Assembly (NCBI GenBank): GCA_900317325.1
Contig: ONGE01000012.1
Span: 1-64,000, forward strand
Origin: an uncultured Prevotellaceae bacterium
GTDB taxonomy: Bacteria; Bacteroidota; Bacteroidia; Bacteroidales; Muribaculaceae
Reading direction: 5' to 3'
DNA: 64,000 nucleotides
Shown here: positions 26,583 to 35,721 of the stretch, in pieces
Position numbering within the stretch: position 1 is the first letter of the stretch
Layout of the letters: each line of letters begins with the position of its first letter
Made by a program: the position numbers and the translations under genes
The notes under the pieces: generated by a model
Seen by the model: only the letters and a program-made list of their open reading frames with translations
Told to the model about the DNA's origin: nothing
Database searches by the model: none

Positions 26583-27509
26583 GTGAAAAAGAACAAATCC
26601 ATAGGAATCCTGTGTGCAATTCTGTCGGCGGTGTGCTATGGCACGAACCCGTTCGGCGCTTTGCCGCTCTACGAAGAAGGGGTGAACACTGCTACCGTGC
26701 TGGCCCATCGTTTTGGTCTGGCTGTCATTCTGTTGGCCGTGATTATGCTGATTAAGCGCATCGATTTCAGAGTCACTCGCCATGAGTTCAAGGTGTTGTT
26801 CTCGTTGGGCATCCTGTTCGCTGCGTCCAGTATCACCTATTACCAGAGTTTTCACTTCATGGATGCCGGCATCGCCTCAACCATCCTGTTTGTTTATCCT
26901 GTGATGGTGGCCGTGATTATGGCTGTATTCTTTAAGGAACGCATTACAGCGATGACTGTGATTGCCATCGTCCTGTCGCTCATTGGCATCGGTTTGCTCT
27001 ACAAGGGTGGGTCGGGAGTATCGTTGAGCGTGATTGGCATAGTCTTGTGTATTCTTTCGTCTTTGGCCTATGCCATCTACATCATTGTGGTGAACCAGTC
27101 AAGCATCAAGATGTCGTCGTTCAAGGTCACGTTCTATGCGATGCTGGTGTGCGAGATCACGCTGATACTTTATTCCTTCACCTCGCCTGAATTATATCTT
27201 CATGCTTTGCCGTCGATGCGCGCATGGTCGTTTGCCGTGTGGCTGAGCATTGTGCCTACCATCCTGTCGCTGGTGTTCATGACGGTTGCTGTGCATCATG
27301 TGGGCGCCACACCCACTGCTATCTTGGGCGCGTTGGAGCCGTTGACTGCTGTGGCGATCGGTGTTCTGGTATTCGGTGAGATGTTGACGCCCCGCCTCAT
27401 CGTCGGTATCCTTTTCATCCTCTTTGCTGTAATGCTCGTTGTCCTGGGCAAAGACCTTCATCTGCACACCATTACCCACGCCGTCTCCCGCCTTTGGCGT
27501 TGGAAGTAA
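26583..27509 (+). CDS. EamA/DMT family permease
   Basis: A 308-residue inner-membrane protein with ten predicted helices in two EamA repeats (about 8-140 and 150-290). The opening GILCAILSAVCYGTNPFGALPLYEEG is typical of the drug/metabolite transporter superfamily. Substrate not predictable. The start is GTG at 26583. It converges with aroB, only 19 bases apart. Confidence 0.9.
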   Translation: MKKNKSIGILCAILSAVCYGTNPFGALPLYEEGVNTATVLAHRFGLAVILLAVIMLIKRIDFRVTRHEFKVLFSLGILFAASSITYYQSFHFMDAGIASTILFVYPVMVAVIMAVFFKERITAMTVIAIVLSLIGIGLLYKGGSGVSLSVIGIVLCILSSLAYAIYIIVVNQSSIKMSSFKVTFYAMLVCEITLILYSFTSPELYLHALPSMRAWSFAVWLSIVPTILSLVFMTVAVHHVGATPTAILGALEPLTAVAIGVLVFGEMLTPRLIVGILFILFAVMLVVLGKDLHLHTITHAVSRLWRWK

Positions 27510-27528
27510 GAATTATGACACAGGTTAA

Positions 27529-28572
27529 TTATTGACCGAGGTGGTCGCGCAGGATGTCGAGGGCTGCAGTGAGGTCGTCGGGGGTGACGGTTTGGTCGAT
27601 GTGGTAGTCGCCGACCGATGTCAGCAGGGTGCAGGTGATTTCGCCGTTGCGGCTTTTCTTGTCGTGGCGCATCAGGTCCAGCAGTTCGTCATAATCGTCG
27701 CAGGTGAAGGGGAAATCACGGTAGTTGTCGCGCACGAAGCTGCCTAGCAGGTGCACATCCTCGCTGGGGAATTTCAATAGCAGATGTGAGAGAACGGCTT
27801 CGGTCACCAGGCCCCATGCCACTGCATAGCCGTGGGGCACTGGCTTGCCGCGTTTCATGGCCAGGCTCTCGAAGGCGTGGCCGACAGTATGCCCCAGGTT
27901 GAGGGCTTTGCGGTTGCCCTGTTCATTCGGGTCGCTGGCAACGATGTCCACTTTGACCTGTACCGAGCGGCGCAGTCTTTCCAGCAGGTTATCGTGGTTG
28001 ATTGGGGTGTGGAAATCATGGTTAAGCAGACGCAGGAACTCGTCGCGGTCGCTGAGCATGGCGTGCTTGAGGACCTCGGCAAAGCCCGATTTCATTTCCT
28101 GCAAGGGTAGGGTGCCGAAGAATCGAGTTGAGATAATTACGTCGCTGGCGGGGGCAAAGGCACCGATCTCGTTTTTCAGCCCGTTGTAATTGAAACCCGT
28201 CTTGCCGCCCACGGCAGCATCGACGGCCCCCAGCAGGGTAGTGGGCACATTGATGAACCTCATGCCACGCTTGAATGTCGCCGCGGCCCATCCGCCCAGG
28301 TCGGTCACCATGCCGCCGCCCAAGTTGATGGCCAGCGACCTGCGTGTCACGCCCATGCGCTCCATCTCGTCCCACACGTGCTTTACAGTCTCGAGCGTTT
28401 TGTTCTCGTCGCCGTCGGGGATGGTGATGAGGCGGGGTGGGGCAGGATTGACGAGCCGTGCCGTATTCACGTCGGCAATCCACACGGTCATGTTGTGATC
28501 GCCGCCGTTCGCCAGCCGTTTAATGGCTGCCAGGACATCGTTGGTGAAAATGAGGTTCTGTCCCATTAGCAT
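27529..28572 (-). CDS. aroB: 3-dehydroquinate synthase
   Basis: Second step of the shikimate pathway, turning DAHP into 3-dehydroquinate with NAD and Zn2+. 347 residues. NLGGGMVTDLGGWAAATFKR is the NAD loop; VPTTLLGAVDAAVGGKTGFN and GFAEVLKHAML follow; zinc ligands lie in the latter and in LNLGHTVGHAFES. A second Met two codons in (28566) could also be the start. A long hairpin separates it from the HAD gene upstream. Confidence 0.95.
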   Translation of the reverse strand: MLMGQNLIFTNDVLAAIKRLANGGDHNMTVWIADVNTARLVNPAPPRLITIPDGDENKTLETVKHVWDEMERMGVTRRSLAINLGGGMVTDLGGWAAATFKRGMRFINVPTTLLGAVDAAVGGKTGFNYNGLKNEIGAFAPASDVIISTRFFGTLPLQEMKSGFAEVLKHAMLSDRDEFLRLLNHDFHTPINHDNLLERLRRSVQVKVDIVASDPNEQGNRKALNLGHTVGHAFESLAMKRGKPVPHGYAVAWGLVTEAVLSHLLLKFPSEDVHLLGSFVRDNYRDFPFTCDDYDELLDLMRHDKKSRNGEITCTLLTSVGDYHIDQTVTPDDLTAALDILRDHLGQ

Positions 28573-28578
28573 AAATTA

Positions 28579-28651
28579 AACTACGAATTACGCCAATTGC
28601 ACAAATTCTTGTTGAAAGAGATTATTTGTATAATTCGCGTAATTCGTAGTT
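28579..28651. repeat. Long hairpin between HAD gene and aroB
   Basis: The left arm 28579-28606 (AACTACGAATTACGCCAATT, continuing GCACAAAT) and the right arm 28624-28651 are complementary over 28 bases with four mismatches, enclosing a 17-base loop. Between two genes of the same strand, it may end the HAD transcript or stabilise mRNA ends. Confidence 0.78.
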
Positions 28652-28659
28652 GAAAAAGT

Positions 28660-29400
28660 TTACGCTTTGACGAGAGACAGCGCCACGAGCAGCGAGGGCA
28701 GGGCGGCGGCCAGTTCGTCCATATTCTTGTAAACGAGGTCGGCACCAGCCTTGTACAAGTCCTTCTCGGGGATGGGACCCGTGGTCACGCCGATGGTGAA
28801 GCAGCCTGCAGCATGAGCGGCCTGCACACCCAGGGGGGCGTTCTCGATGACGATGCACTGGTTGGGCTTCTTTTCAGACTTTGCCATGCCTTTCAAGAAG
28901 GGCTCGGGGTTGGGTTTGCCCTTGCGTACATCATGGCCCGTGACTTTCACTTCACCGAAGAGTCCGGGGAAATCTTTCTCGATGCGTTCCAGCAGGACGT
29001 CTTGCTGCGAGCCGGTCACCAGCACGCGTTCCACGTCGGCATCCTTGAGCGTCTCAAGCACGCGCTTGGCGCCGGGCATCACGGGCGCTTCGCCCAGTTC
29101 GGTGAAGTAGCGGGTCTTCACGCCGTACAGTGCGCGAGCCTCGTCGTCGGTGATGTTCTTGCCGGCTCCCTGTTTGAATTTCATCTTGATGATTTCGCTG
29201 CCCGTCATGCCTTCCAGTTCGTAGAACTCGTCGCGGGTGCACTTGATGCCGTTCTTCTTCATGAGTTTCACCCATGCCTGGGTATGATACTTCATTGAGT
29301 CATAGAGTACGCCGTCGCAGTCGATGAGTGCGGCGCTGATGTCTAAGCCTTTTTGTCCTGTATATTTCAGGTACTCGGCTATCGTCTGTTGTAAGGTCAT
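28660..29400 (-). CDS. HAD family phosphatase, beta-phosphoglucomutase-like
   Basis: A 246-residue haloacid-dehalogenase enzyme. Motif I is LIDCDGVLYDSM (Asp27/Asp29), with a helical cap domain at about 35-110, motif II VLVTGSQQ and motif IV with VIENAPLGVQAAHAAG. This cap type is shared with beta-phosphoglucomutases and small sugar-phosphate phosphatases; the substrate cannot be read from the sequence. Motif I has Cys between the two Asp residues, which is allowed in the family. Confidence 0.9.
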   Translation of the reverse strand: MTLQQTIAEYLKYTGQKGLDISAALIDCDGVLYDSMKYHTQAWVKLMKKNGIKCTRDEFYELEGMTGSEIIKMKFKQGAGKNITDDEARALYGVKTRYFTELGEAPVMPGAKRVLETLKDADVERVLVTGSQQDVLLERIEKDFPGLFGEVKVTGHDVRKGKPNPEPFLKGMAKSEKKPNQCIVIENAPLGVQAAHAAGCFTIGVTTGPIPEKDLYKAGADLVYKNMDELAAALPSLLVALSLVKA

Positions 29401-29436
29401 TGGTTTTAGGTTGTTATAGATTATTTAAAATGGTTT

Positions 29437-30192
29437 CTATCTCACTGTGATGTGCAGGCATCCCGACTTGCGTTCAAAGATGGCGTAGCACCGGCCTTGC
29501 CGCCTGAAGTCCTGAACCACCTCGGCGAGGATGTTTTTCAAGTCTTCGAGCGAAACCACCATCGTCGGGTCCAGGCAATCGAATTTCACCCAACTGATAT
29601 CGACTGTGGTGCCGTAGCGGTGGCAGGAATTCTCGGTTGCGGCGCGGTTGCGGCGTATGAGTTTAGACACGCTGTATTCGGTGCGCGTCACACTGGTCAC
29701 CTTGATGCGGTAGGCCTTGCCGCCGCGCTTGCGCACGCTGTCCTGGAAGGCATAGCCGATTTCCTTGAGCAGCTGGGCCGCCTTGGGCACGAGGTAAGGT
29801 ACCGACGCACTCAGGTCGTCGAGCATGTAGGCGTCGCAGGAGAAAATCCTGATCAACGGCTTGTCGATATGATAAGCATCGCTCAAGCTCGAGATGGGCT
29901 TGAAACCGTTCTTCTCGGCTGCGACAAGCTGCAGCGCATTAGTGTCGTTGAAGATTTCCTTGAGCGGACGTTGCTCGATGTAGGTGGGCAGACGATGAAT
30001 CTCAGCATCGGCAATCAGCCCCATGCTGTCACCGGTGATGCTGCGGTTGATGGGCATGGCCGGCGGTGCCTTGTAGTCCCATGCCGTGGTATCTTGTTGC
30101 TCCTTGCTGCCGTGCCCGCACGAGGTGATGCTTGCCAGGGCCAGGCCCATCAGCAACAGCAATGGCAGCAAGCGCAAGATGTTCAGATTCAT
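29437..30192 (-). CDS. DUF5715 lipoprotein with M15-like motifs
   Basis: A 251-residue protein. The start at 30192 (MNLNILRLL) gives a lipoprotein signal peptide with lipobox LASITSC. The body matches DUF5715 of Bacteroidetes as I recall it. It contains ENSCHRYGTTVDISW, which fits the SxHxxGxxxD zinc motif of M15 D,D-/L,D-carboxypeptidases, and ends GCLHITVR, where the final His could be the third ligand. A peptidoglycan-trimming role is therefore plausible but inferred. Met codons further upstream (to 30420) lie in promoter sequence. Confidence 0.82.
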   Translation of the reverse strand: MNLNILRLLPLLLLMGLALASITSCGHGSKEQQDTTAWDYKAPPAMPINRSITGDSMGLIADAEIHRLPTYIEQRPLKEIFNDTNALQLVAAEKNGFKPISSLSDAYHIDKPLIRIFSCDAYMLDDLSASVPYLVPKAAQLLKEIGYAFQDSVRKRGGKAYRIKVTSVTRTEYSVSKLIRRNRAATENSCHRYGTTVDISWVKFDCLDPTMVVSLEDLKNILAEVVQDFRRQGRCYAIFERKSGCLHITVR

Positions 30193-30250
30193 CTGTCTAG
30201 ATTTATATAGAGACCACCATGCGGTGGTAATCATTTTCTGTTTGAGGTAG

Positions 30251-30258
30251 CAAAGATA
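30251..30258 (-). promoter_or_regulatory. -7 box of the DUF5715 gene
   Basis: TATCTTTG on the minus strand (30258-30251), about 58 bases before the start. No clear TTTG is found at the right distance upstream. Confidence 0.5.
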
Positions 30259-30331
30259 TAAATAAATAACGAAAAAACCCCACTTGAGCACATCAAATTT
30301 GCCACATTTTTTGTAATATTGCACCTTCAAA

Positions 30332-30832
30332 ATGAAGGAAACAAGAAAATACGGTGTTCTTTTCGTCTGTCTGGGGAATATTTGCCGGTCGCCGGCTGCC
30401 CAGGCGGTGATGCAGCACATGGTGGACGAGCGGGGGTTGAGTGACCGCTTCTACATCGACTCGGCGGGCACGGGAGGCTGGCATATCGGCGACATGCCCG
30501 ACAAGCGCATGCGGGTGCATGCCCGCCCTCGTGGCTATGAGCTGACTCACCATGCCCGCAAGGTGCAGGCATCTGATTTTGAGGACTTTGACCTGATTGT
30601 CGGCATGGATGCCGCCAACGTCGATGACCTGCGTTGCCTGGCAGCGACCATCGAGCAGCAGGACAAGGTGCTGATGATGGGTGACTACATCCGTCAGTTC
30701 CCTAACTACGACTATGTGCCCGACCCTTACTATGAGGGCAGCGAGGGTTTTGAACTTGTGCTCGACCTGCTGGAAGACTCCTGTGAGAACTTGTTGGATC
30801 AGATAATTAAACATAACCATATATCGAAATGA
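30332..30832 (+). CDS. Low-molecular-weight protein tyrosine phosphatase
   Basis: A 166-residue phosphatase. The P-loop CLGNICRS gives nucleophile Cys13 and Arg19 (Cx5R), and VPDPYYEG supplies the general-acid Asp. In Bacteroidetes such enzymes often act on surface-polysaccharide tyrosine kinases, but none is nearby. Its stop overlaps the ATG of the GH20 gene (ATGA), so the two are translationally coupled. Confidence 0.94.
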   Translation: MKETRKYGVLFVCLGNICRSPAAQAVMQHMVDERGLSDRFYIDSAGTGGWHIGDMPDKRMRVHARPRGYELTHHARKVQASDFEDFDLIVGMDAANVDDLRCLAATIEQQDKVLMMGDYIRQFPNYDYVPDPYYEGSEGFELVLDLLEDSCENLLDQIIKHNHISK

Positions 30833-33306
30833 AAAGATTCAAACTATTGACTACTTTGGCCCTTGCCATCGTCGCCCTGACGATGGGCGCCCAGTCACCG
30901 ATTGCCGTGGACTGGCAGATGGGGCAGAACAACACTGCCGCGAGCAACTACAGTTCGCGTTTTGTCATCAAGAATGTGTCCAAGCAGCCCTTGGGCAGTG
31001 ACTGGCAATTCTTTTTCAACCAGTTCTCACGCTCGGTGACCTTGCCTGCCGGTTGCCCCGTGGATGTAGAAGAAATTTCCACCACCTATTACCGCATCAG
31101 GCCCAACGCCAATTACAAGTCCCTGGCTGCCGGCGACTCGCTGGTGATCGACATGGTGATGGGCGGCACGCTCGTCAACAAGAATTACATGCCCGCAGGC
31201 GGACATGTGGTGTTGAACGGTGACATGACTCACCCGCTGGCCGTGAACATCAACCGGGCCCCGCTCGACAAGCCCGGCCAGTGGCGTGACCACAAGGCTT
31301 ACCCCGACGGCAACTACATGTACAGCTACAACGAGGCCATCAACGGCTTCGGCGACGGTTACACGGGCAACGACTATGACATTTTCCCCAAGCCCAAGCA
31401 GGTGGACATCGAGGACGGTTTCACCACGGTGGGCAGCCTCGTGACCATCAAGACCGGCAAATGGTTCCAGTGGGGCGGCTATCGTCGTGCCAAGACGCTG
31501 CTCACCGATGAGTTGCAAAAGCGCGGCATCTACGCCACCAGTGGCCAGAAAACCGTCATCCGACTGTTGCTGGACAAGAAAATGAGTGAAAACCGCGAGT
31601 ACTACAGCCTGCGTGTCCACAACGGAGAAATCACCATTCTGGGCAGGACTCAGGCTGCCCTCATCAATGGCGTGAAGACGCTGATTGCGGCCCTGGATCA
31701 CAGCAAGGGACATCGCTTGCAGAATTGCTTCGTCATCGACTGGCCCGACTTCGGTTATCGTGGTGTGATGCTCGACATCGCCCGCAACTATGTCGTGAAT
31801 CCTGAGCAGATGAAACGTTTCATCGACCTGCTGGCTTACTACAAGTTCAATGTCATCCAATTCCATTTTGCCGACGATGAGGCTTGGCGATTGGAAATCC
31901 CCGGTTTCCCGGAACTGACGCAGGTCGCTTCGCGCCGCGGTGCCACCCTCGACGAGAAGGGCCATCTGGCTCAGATTTTTGACGGCAACGGTAATCCCGA
32001 TGATCTGTCGCAGTGCGGCAACGGCTTCATTACCCGTGCCGAGTTCATCGACCTGCTGCGTTATGCTTGGCAGCGCGGCATCCGCATCATCCCCGAGATC
32101 GAGACACCCGGTCATGCCCGTGCCGCTATCGTGGCGATGAAAAACCGCGCCATCTCTAACCCCACTGCCGAGCAGTTCCGCTTGTGGGACGAGAAGAACG
32201 AGAGTGTCTATACTTCGGCTCAGAGCTACCACGACAATGTCCTCAATGTTGCCAGTGACGATGTGTACCGCTTCATTGATCGCGTGGTCGCTGAGTTGCA
32301 GCAGATGTATAAGGAAGCTGGCTTGAAACTCGAAATCGTCCATCTGGGTGGAGACGAGGTGCCTGCTAACGCGTGGTCCAAGAGTCCCGACGTGCAGGCG
32401 CTCATGCAACGCGAGCATCTCACGACCCAGCACGAGGTGAGCGAGTATTACATCAAGCGCATCAGCGCCCTGCTCGAAGCTCGCAAAATCCGCATCGAGG
32501 GTTGGCAAGAGGTTGCTCTGGACCACAAGCCCGAGTTCAATGCCGTGCTTGCTCCCCGCGTGGCTGGCGTGAATGCCTGGAGCACCGTGGGCTCACGTGC
32601 CGACGTGCCTTACCGCTTGGCTAACGACGGCTACCCCGTCATCCTGTCGAATGTGACCAATTTCTATATGGACATGGGCTACAGCTGGCACCAGAACGAG
32701 CAAGGTCTGCACTGGGGCGGCAAGGTCGATGAGTTTGACGCCTGGAGCGCACTGCCCGCCAACATCTATGCCACTGCCCGCACCGCTGTTGACGGCACCC
32801 CCATCAACATCACCACTGCCGGCGACGGTAAGGTGAAACTGGAGAAGCCCGAGAACATCATCGGCGTGCAAGCTCAGCTGTGGGGCGAGACGTTGCGCAG
32901 CTTTGATGAGGTGCAATATCTGCTGTTGCCCAAGATGATGGGCGTGAGCGAGCGTGCATGGACCTCGGTGCCCGAGTGGAGCAAGGACCTGACCGATGTC
33001 AAGGCCTATAACGAGGCCCGCCACCAGTATAACCTCAAGATCGGTACCCGCGAGTTGCCCCTGCTGCATGGTATGGGCTACAACTTCCGTGTTGGACCTC
33101 CGGGCATCAAGTGGGTTGACGGTCAATTGCTCATCAACACCCAGTACCCCGACGAACTGGTAACCTACACCCTCGACGGCAGCGAACCCACCATCGATTC
33201 ACCCCGTTGGACTGGACCCGTGACGGTCAAGAACCAGCCCCAGGTCATCAAGGCCAAGACTTTCTACCTGGGTCATGAGAGCGTGACGACCTACCTCTTC
33301 AAGTAA
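30829..33306 (+). CDS. GH20 beta-N-acetylhexosaminidase
   Basis: Removes terminal GlcNAc/GalNAc from glycans. 825 residues: signal peptide (about 1-21), an N-terminal chitobiase-type carbohydrate-binding domain (about 24-150, IAVDWQMGQNN), a GH20b alpha/beta domain (about 180-300), the catalytic barrel (about 305-680) and a C-terminal chitobiase-type beta domain (YTLDGSEPTIDSPRW). The catalytic Asp509-Glu510 pair lies in HLGGDEVP, and YRGVMLDIARNY opens the barrel. The N- and C-terminal domains are those of proteobacterial chitobiases. Followed by a strong terminator. Confidence 0.94.
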   Translation: MKRFKLLTTLALAIVALTMGAQSPIAVDWQMGQNNTAASNYSSRFVIKNVSKQPLGSDWQFFFNQFSRSVTLPAGCPVDVEEISTTYYRIRPNANYKSLAAGDSLVIDMVMGGTLVNKNYMPAGGHVVLNGDMTHPLAVNINRAPLDKPGQWRDHKAYPDGNYMYSYNEAINGFGDGYTGNDYDIFPKPKQVDIEDGFTTVGSLVTIKTGKWFQWGGYRRAKTLLTDELQKRGIYATSGQKTVIRLLLDKKMSENREYYSLRVHNGEITILGRTQAALINGVKTLIAALDHSKGHRLQNCFVIDWPDFGYRGVMLDIARNYVVNPEQMKRFIDLLAYYKFNVIQFHFADDEAWRLEIPGFPELTQVASRRGATLDEKGHLAQIFDGNGNPDDLSQCGNGFITRAEFIDLLRYAWQRGIRIIPEIETPGHARAAIVAMKNRAISNPTAEQFRLWDEKNESVYTSAQSYHDNVLNVASDDVYRFIDRVVAELQQMYKEAGLKLEIVHLGGDEVPANAWSKSPDVQALMQREHLTTQHEVSEYYIKRISALLEARKIRIEGWQEVALDHKPEFNAVLAPRVAGVNAWSTVGSRADVPYRLANDGYPVILSNVTNFYMDMGYSWHQNEQGLHWGGKVDEFDAWSALPANIYATARTAVDGTPINITTAGDGKVKLEKPENIIGVQAQLWGETLRSFDEVQYLLLPKMMGVSERAWTSVPEWSKDLTDVKAYNEARHQYNLKIGTRELPLLHGMGYNFRVGPPGIKWVDGQLLINTQYPDELVTYTLDGSEPTIDSPRWTGPVTVKNQPQVIKAKTFYLGHESVTTYLFK

Positions 33307-33332
33307 CGCCAAATAGGTAATAAGACTTAATC

Positions 33333-33362
33333 AGAGAGCTTGGAGAAATCCAGGCTCTCTTT
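33333..33362 (+). terminator. Terminator after GH20 gene
   Basis: A 12 bp stem, AGAGAGCTTGGA with TCCAGGCTCTCT, closed by a GAAA tetraloop (33333-33360) and followed by TT. The U-run is short. Confidence 0.8.
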
Positions 33363-33399
33363 GCTCTCCTAGTGATAGCATTGCAAAGGATGCCATAGT

Positions 33400-33666
33400 A
33401 TGAAACCGCGCTCACACTTGTTCTATTCGCATGACGTGCGCATGGCGACCAAGCGCACCGACTTCTCGCAGGGCTACACTCCGCAAGCCATGCCGATTGT
33501 GCTCATCACCGAGCCGACCTGCGAGATCAGCGACGCGGACGGTGAACTCAACATCGTGAAGTTCACCTACCAGTACCAAGACAGGCGGACGTATCTGCCG
33601 ACAGACTACCTGTCAGTGGATCACGACCGCATCTTCACTGAGCAGTTTGACCCCTCATTCCAATAG
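33400..33666 (+). CDS. Small unknown protein, possible prophage remnant
   Basis: An 88-residue protein without signal peptide or recognised domain; it contains PIVLITEPTCEISDADGEL. Its stop lies 4 bases before the next small gene, so the two form a pair. The pair lies upstream of a broken phage-portal-like gene, which makes a mobile-element origin likely; this is inference from position. Confidence 0.55.
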   Translation: MKPRSHLFYSHDVRMATKRTDFSQGYTPQAMPIVLITEPTCEISDADGELNIVKFTYQYQDRRTYLPTDYLSVDHDRIFTEQFDPSFQ

Positions 33667-33670
33667 ACCT

Positions 33671-33904
33671 ATGGCACAAAGTATCCACATCAGCACCCTT
33701 CGCAGGATGCTCAAGGCCGGCGACCCGGTTGACCTGAAGCTCTGGACCAAGAGCGGGGAGATCCAGTGCTGGCGCAACTGCATCCCGCTGCGCTACAACT
33801 TCTACCAGGGCACCCAACAGTTCAAGCTGCTCGATTCGCACCAGATACGCCAGGCCCGCATCTGCTGCATCTTCGAGATCAACGGCCTGGAAGTGTTCTT
33901 ATAA
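33671..33904 (+). CDS. Small unknown protein, possible prophage remnant
   Basis: A 77-residue protein starting at ATG 33671 (MAQSIHISTLRRML). It contains VDLKLWTKSGEIQCWRNCIP, a short beta-rich pattern. Unknown family. Paired with the gene at 33400. Confidence 0.55.
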   Translation: MAQSIHISTLRRMLKAGDPVDLKLWTKSGEIQCWRNCIPLRYNFYQGTQQFKLLDSHQIRQARICCIFEINGLEVFL

Positions 33905-33969
33905 TTATTTTTGGCTCAAAATGTAACATTCACCCTAAAAGTGTGCGTCTATTATACATATAATAGTTG

Positions 33970-33977
33970 TATTTTTG
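33970..33977 (+). promoter_or_regulatory. -7 box of the S41 peptidase gene
   Basis: TATTTTTG at 33970-33977, 23 bases before the start. The -33 region is AT-rich without a clear TTTG. Confidence 0.5.
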
Positions 33978-34000
33978 CAGCGCAAAAAATATTCAAGATT

Positions 34001-35119
34001 ATGAAACATCTAATCACACTACTATTTATAGTCATTACTTGTCAAAGTCTTTTGGGCTACCCAACTGATAGCGTAAAAATCAATGTAGCAGACTTTGATT
34101 TTCTTGTGTCAACAACGGAAGAAAATTATGTGGCTTATCCACATATTATCAATAATGGGTTTAACAAGGAGTATAAACGCATGAAGTCTGCCATTCGGAG
34201 CAACCTTAAGAAAGGGAAAATAGGGATTGAGCAAGCGGCTTGTGAATATGCGTTTTGGTTCTTTGATAAGTTTGACGGTCACTACCATGTTGACATCCCC
34301 ATGTTTTGGGACGTGTATTTTCCCAAAAGTCACATTCGCTATCGCGAGTTGTTCGAGTATGCTCCAAAAGCCGTTTCTTGTATGGTTGACACAAATACTT
34401 GGTTAATCCGTGTACCCTCGTGCGAAGGTAAAGACCCTACGTTTGAGTGGGTAGCCAAAGCCGTAGAACAATATCTCAACTCCGGCTGTGACAATCTGAT
34501 AATTGACGTGAGAGGCAACACTGGGGGAAGCGACGAAATATGGATGCCCGTAGTGCCATTATTGGTTGACAAGGAAAATGTGAGTCCAGATACGATTTGG
34601 TTCAGAAACACAAAGACAAATCTTGCTTTTTTCAAACGCCAACAAACGAACCATCCCGACAACGAGTGGCTTACATCGTTCATCACCAAATGTGAAACAA
34701 CGAGCGATGAGTTTGTGCCAACAAATGAAGATGATGAGGATGATGATAAGGAGATGCCACACTTTGAACTTCCGCATCGAGCCGCTATTATTGTTGACAA
34801 ATCAACCGGAAGTTCGGCAGAAACTTTGGTGACAGTTGTAAAGCGTTATTGCAATCCGGAACGAACAAAGATATATGGTAAAGATAATACTTGGGGGGCG
34901 AATGAAACAGGTAACCAATTGGGTGCAATGCTTCCAAATAGTAAAATATGGTTCTATTATCCGACCTGCGGAAATCTTTCTTATTTTCAAGGGAAAAATT
35001 TAGGAACGGCTGGTATCGCCCCCGACATACGTATAGCGTTGCCATATCCAACAAAACTAACCGACAATATTGATGAATGGGTTATCTGGATTGCAAGTGA
35101 AATGAAGAAATCCTCGTGA
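34001..35119 (+). CDS. S41 family (C-terminal processing type) peptidase
   Basis: A 372-residue secreted serine peptidase. A signal peptide (about 1-18, LITLLFIVITCQSLLG) is followed by an N-terminal domain and the S41 core: LIIDVRGNTGGSDEIW (oxyanion strand) and IIVDKSTGSSAETLV with the nucleophile Ser. An acidic insert EDDEDDDKEMPH lies between them. The start is ATG at 34001; the longer frame from 33911 overlaps the promoter. GC content is clearly lower than in its neighbours (A/T-rich third positions), and it sits between phage-like fragments, so it was probably acquired with, or inserted into, that element. Confidence 0.88.
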   Translation: MKHLITLLFIVITCQSLLGYPTDSVKINVADFDFLVSTTEENYVAYPHIINNGFNKEYKRMKSAIRSNLKKGKIGIEQAACEYAFWFFDKFDGHYHVDIPMFWDVYFPKSHIRYRELFEYAPKAVSCMVDTNTWLIRVPSCEGKDPTFEWVAKAVEQYLNSGCDNLIIDVRGNTGGSDEIWMPVVPLLVDKENVSPDTIWFRNTKTNLAFFKRQQTNHPDNEWLTSFITKCETTSDEFVPTNEDDEDDDKEMPHFELPHRAAIIVDKSTGSSAETLVTVVKRYCNPERTKIYGKDNTWGANETGNQLGAMLPNSKIWFYYPTCGNLSYFQGKNLGTAGIAPDIRIALPYPTKLTDNIDEWVIWIASEMKKSS

Positions 35120-35185
35120 TATATTCTCTGTCTTTTACAGACCAAGCACAACTCCATAATTTTGCGGTAAGAAAATCGCAGAATT

Positions 35186-35721
35186 ATGGAGTTAAATTTT
35201 AATAGTGTAGAAACCATCCCCAACTTGAACGCTTCGGCGGCGTTTCAAGTGGATAGTGGCAAAGTGTTCAAGGAAGACGTGGACATCGTGCCGACTATCA
35301 TCGACAAATCGCTGTCCTATATCCCATGGGGGAGCGATAACAACATGCCGTACCACATCATCAACCTCATCGAGAGTGACGACCCTTTAGTTCGGCAAAG
35401 TTTGCAGCATTAGTCGACACGCAGTGGCGGTGTGCGGAAAGCAAACCTTTGTCAAACCCTCGCCAGATGTTCAATGCCGAGGTGTGCTACGGCAGCGGGC
35501 TGCAGTACAACACCGGCTCGTGTGGCGGCGATGTCAAGCGGGAGGTCGAGGACTTCCTGCTCGACAACGCCTTGCCCTCATACTTCCTCGGTGTGTGCCA
35601 GGACTTCAAGCATTTCGCCTTCTGCGTCTCGGTCTTCATCCTCAATGCTGAGGGCACGAGGATTGTACGACTGATCCGCAAGGAGGTAAATACCTTTGGC
35701 TTAATCTGTGAAAATAGTTGA
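35186..35721 (+). pseudogene. Broken phage portal-like gene
   Basis: Two fragments in different frames. The first (35186-35413) contains SLSYIPWGSDNNMPYHIINL and ends at a TAG. The second (from about 35449, one frame over) contains MFNAEVCYGSGLQYNTGS and DFKHFAFCVSVFILNAEG and ends at 35721. An IPWG-D-N-MP block followed by CYGSGL recalls portal-type proteins in Bacteroidales prophages. The join holds a stretch without match to either side, and the 3' end runs into AT-rich sequence. A functional protein is not expected. Confidence 0.65.

Noticed and set aside
35424..35651. Independent small genes inside the portal remnant
   Set aside because: They are alternative frames of the broken gene; only the frame containing CYGSGL resembles a real protein.
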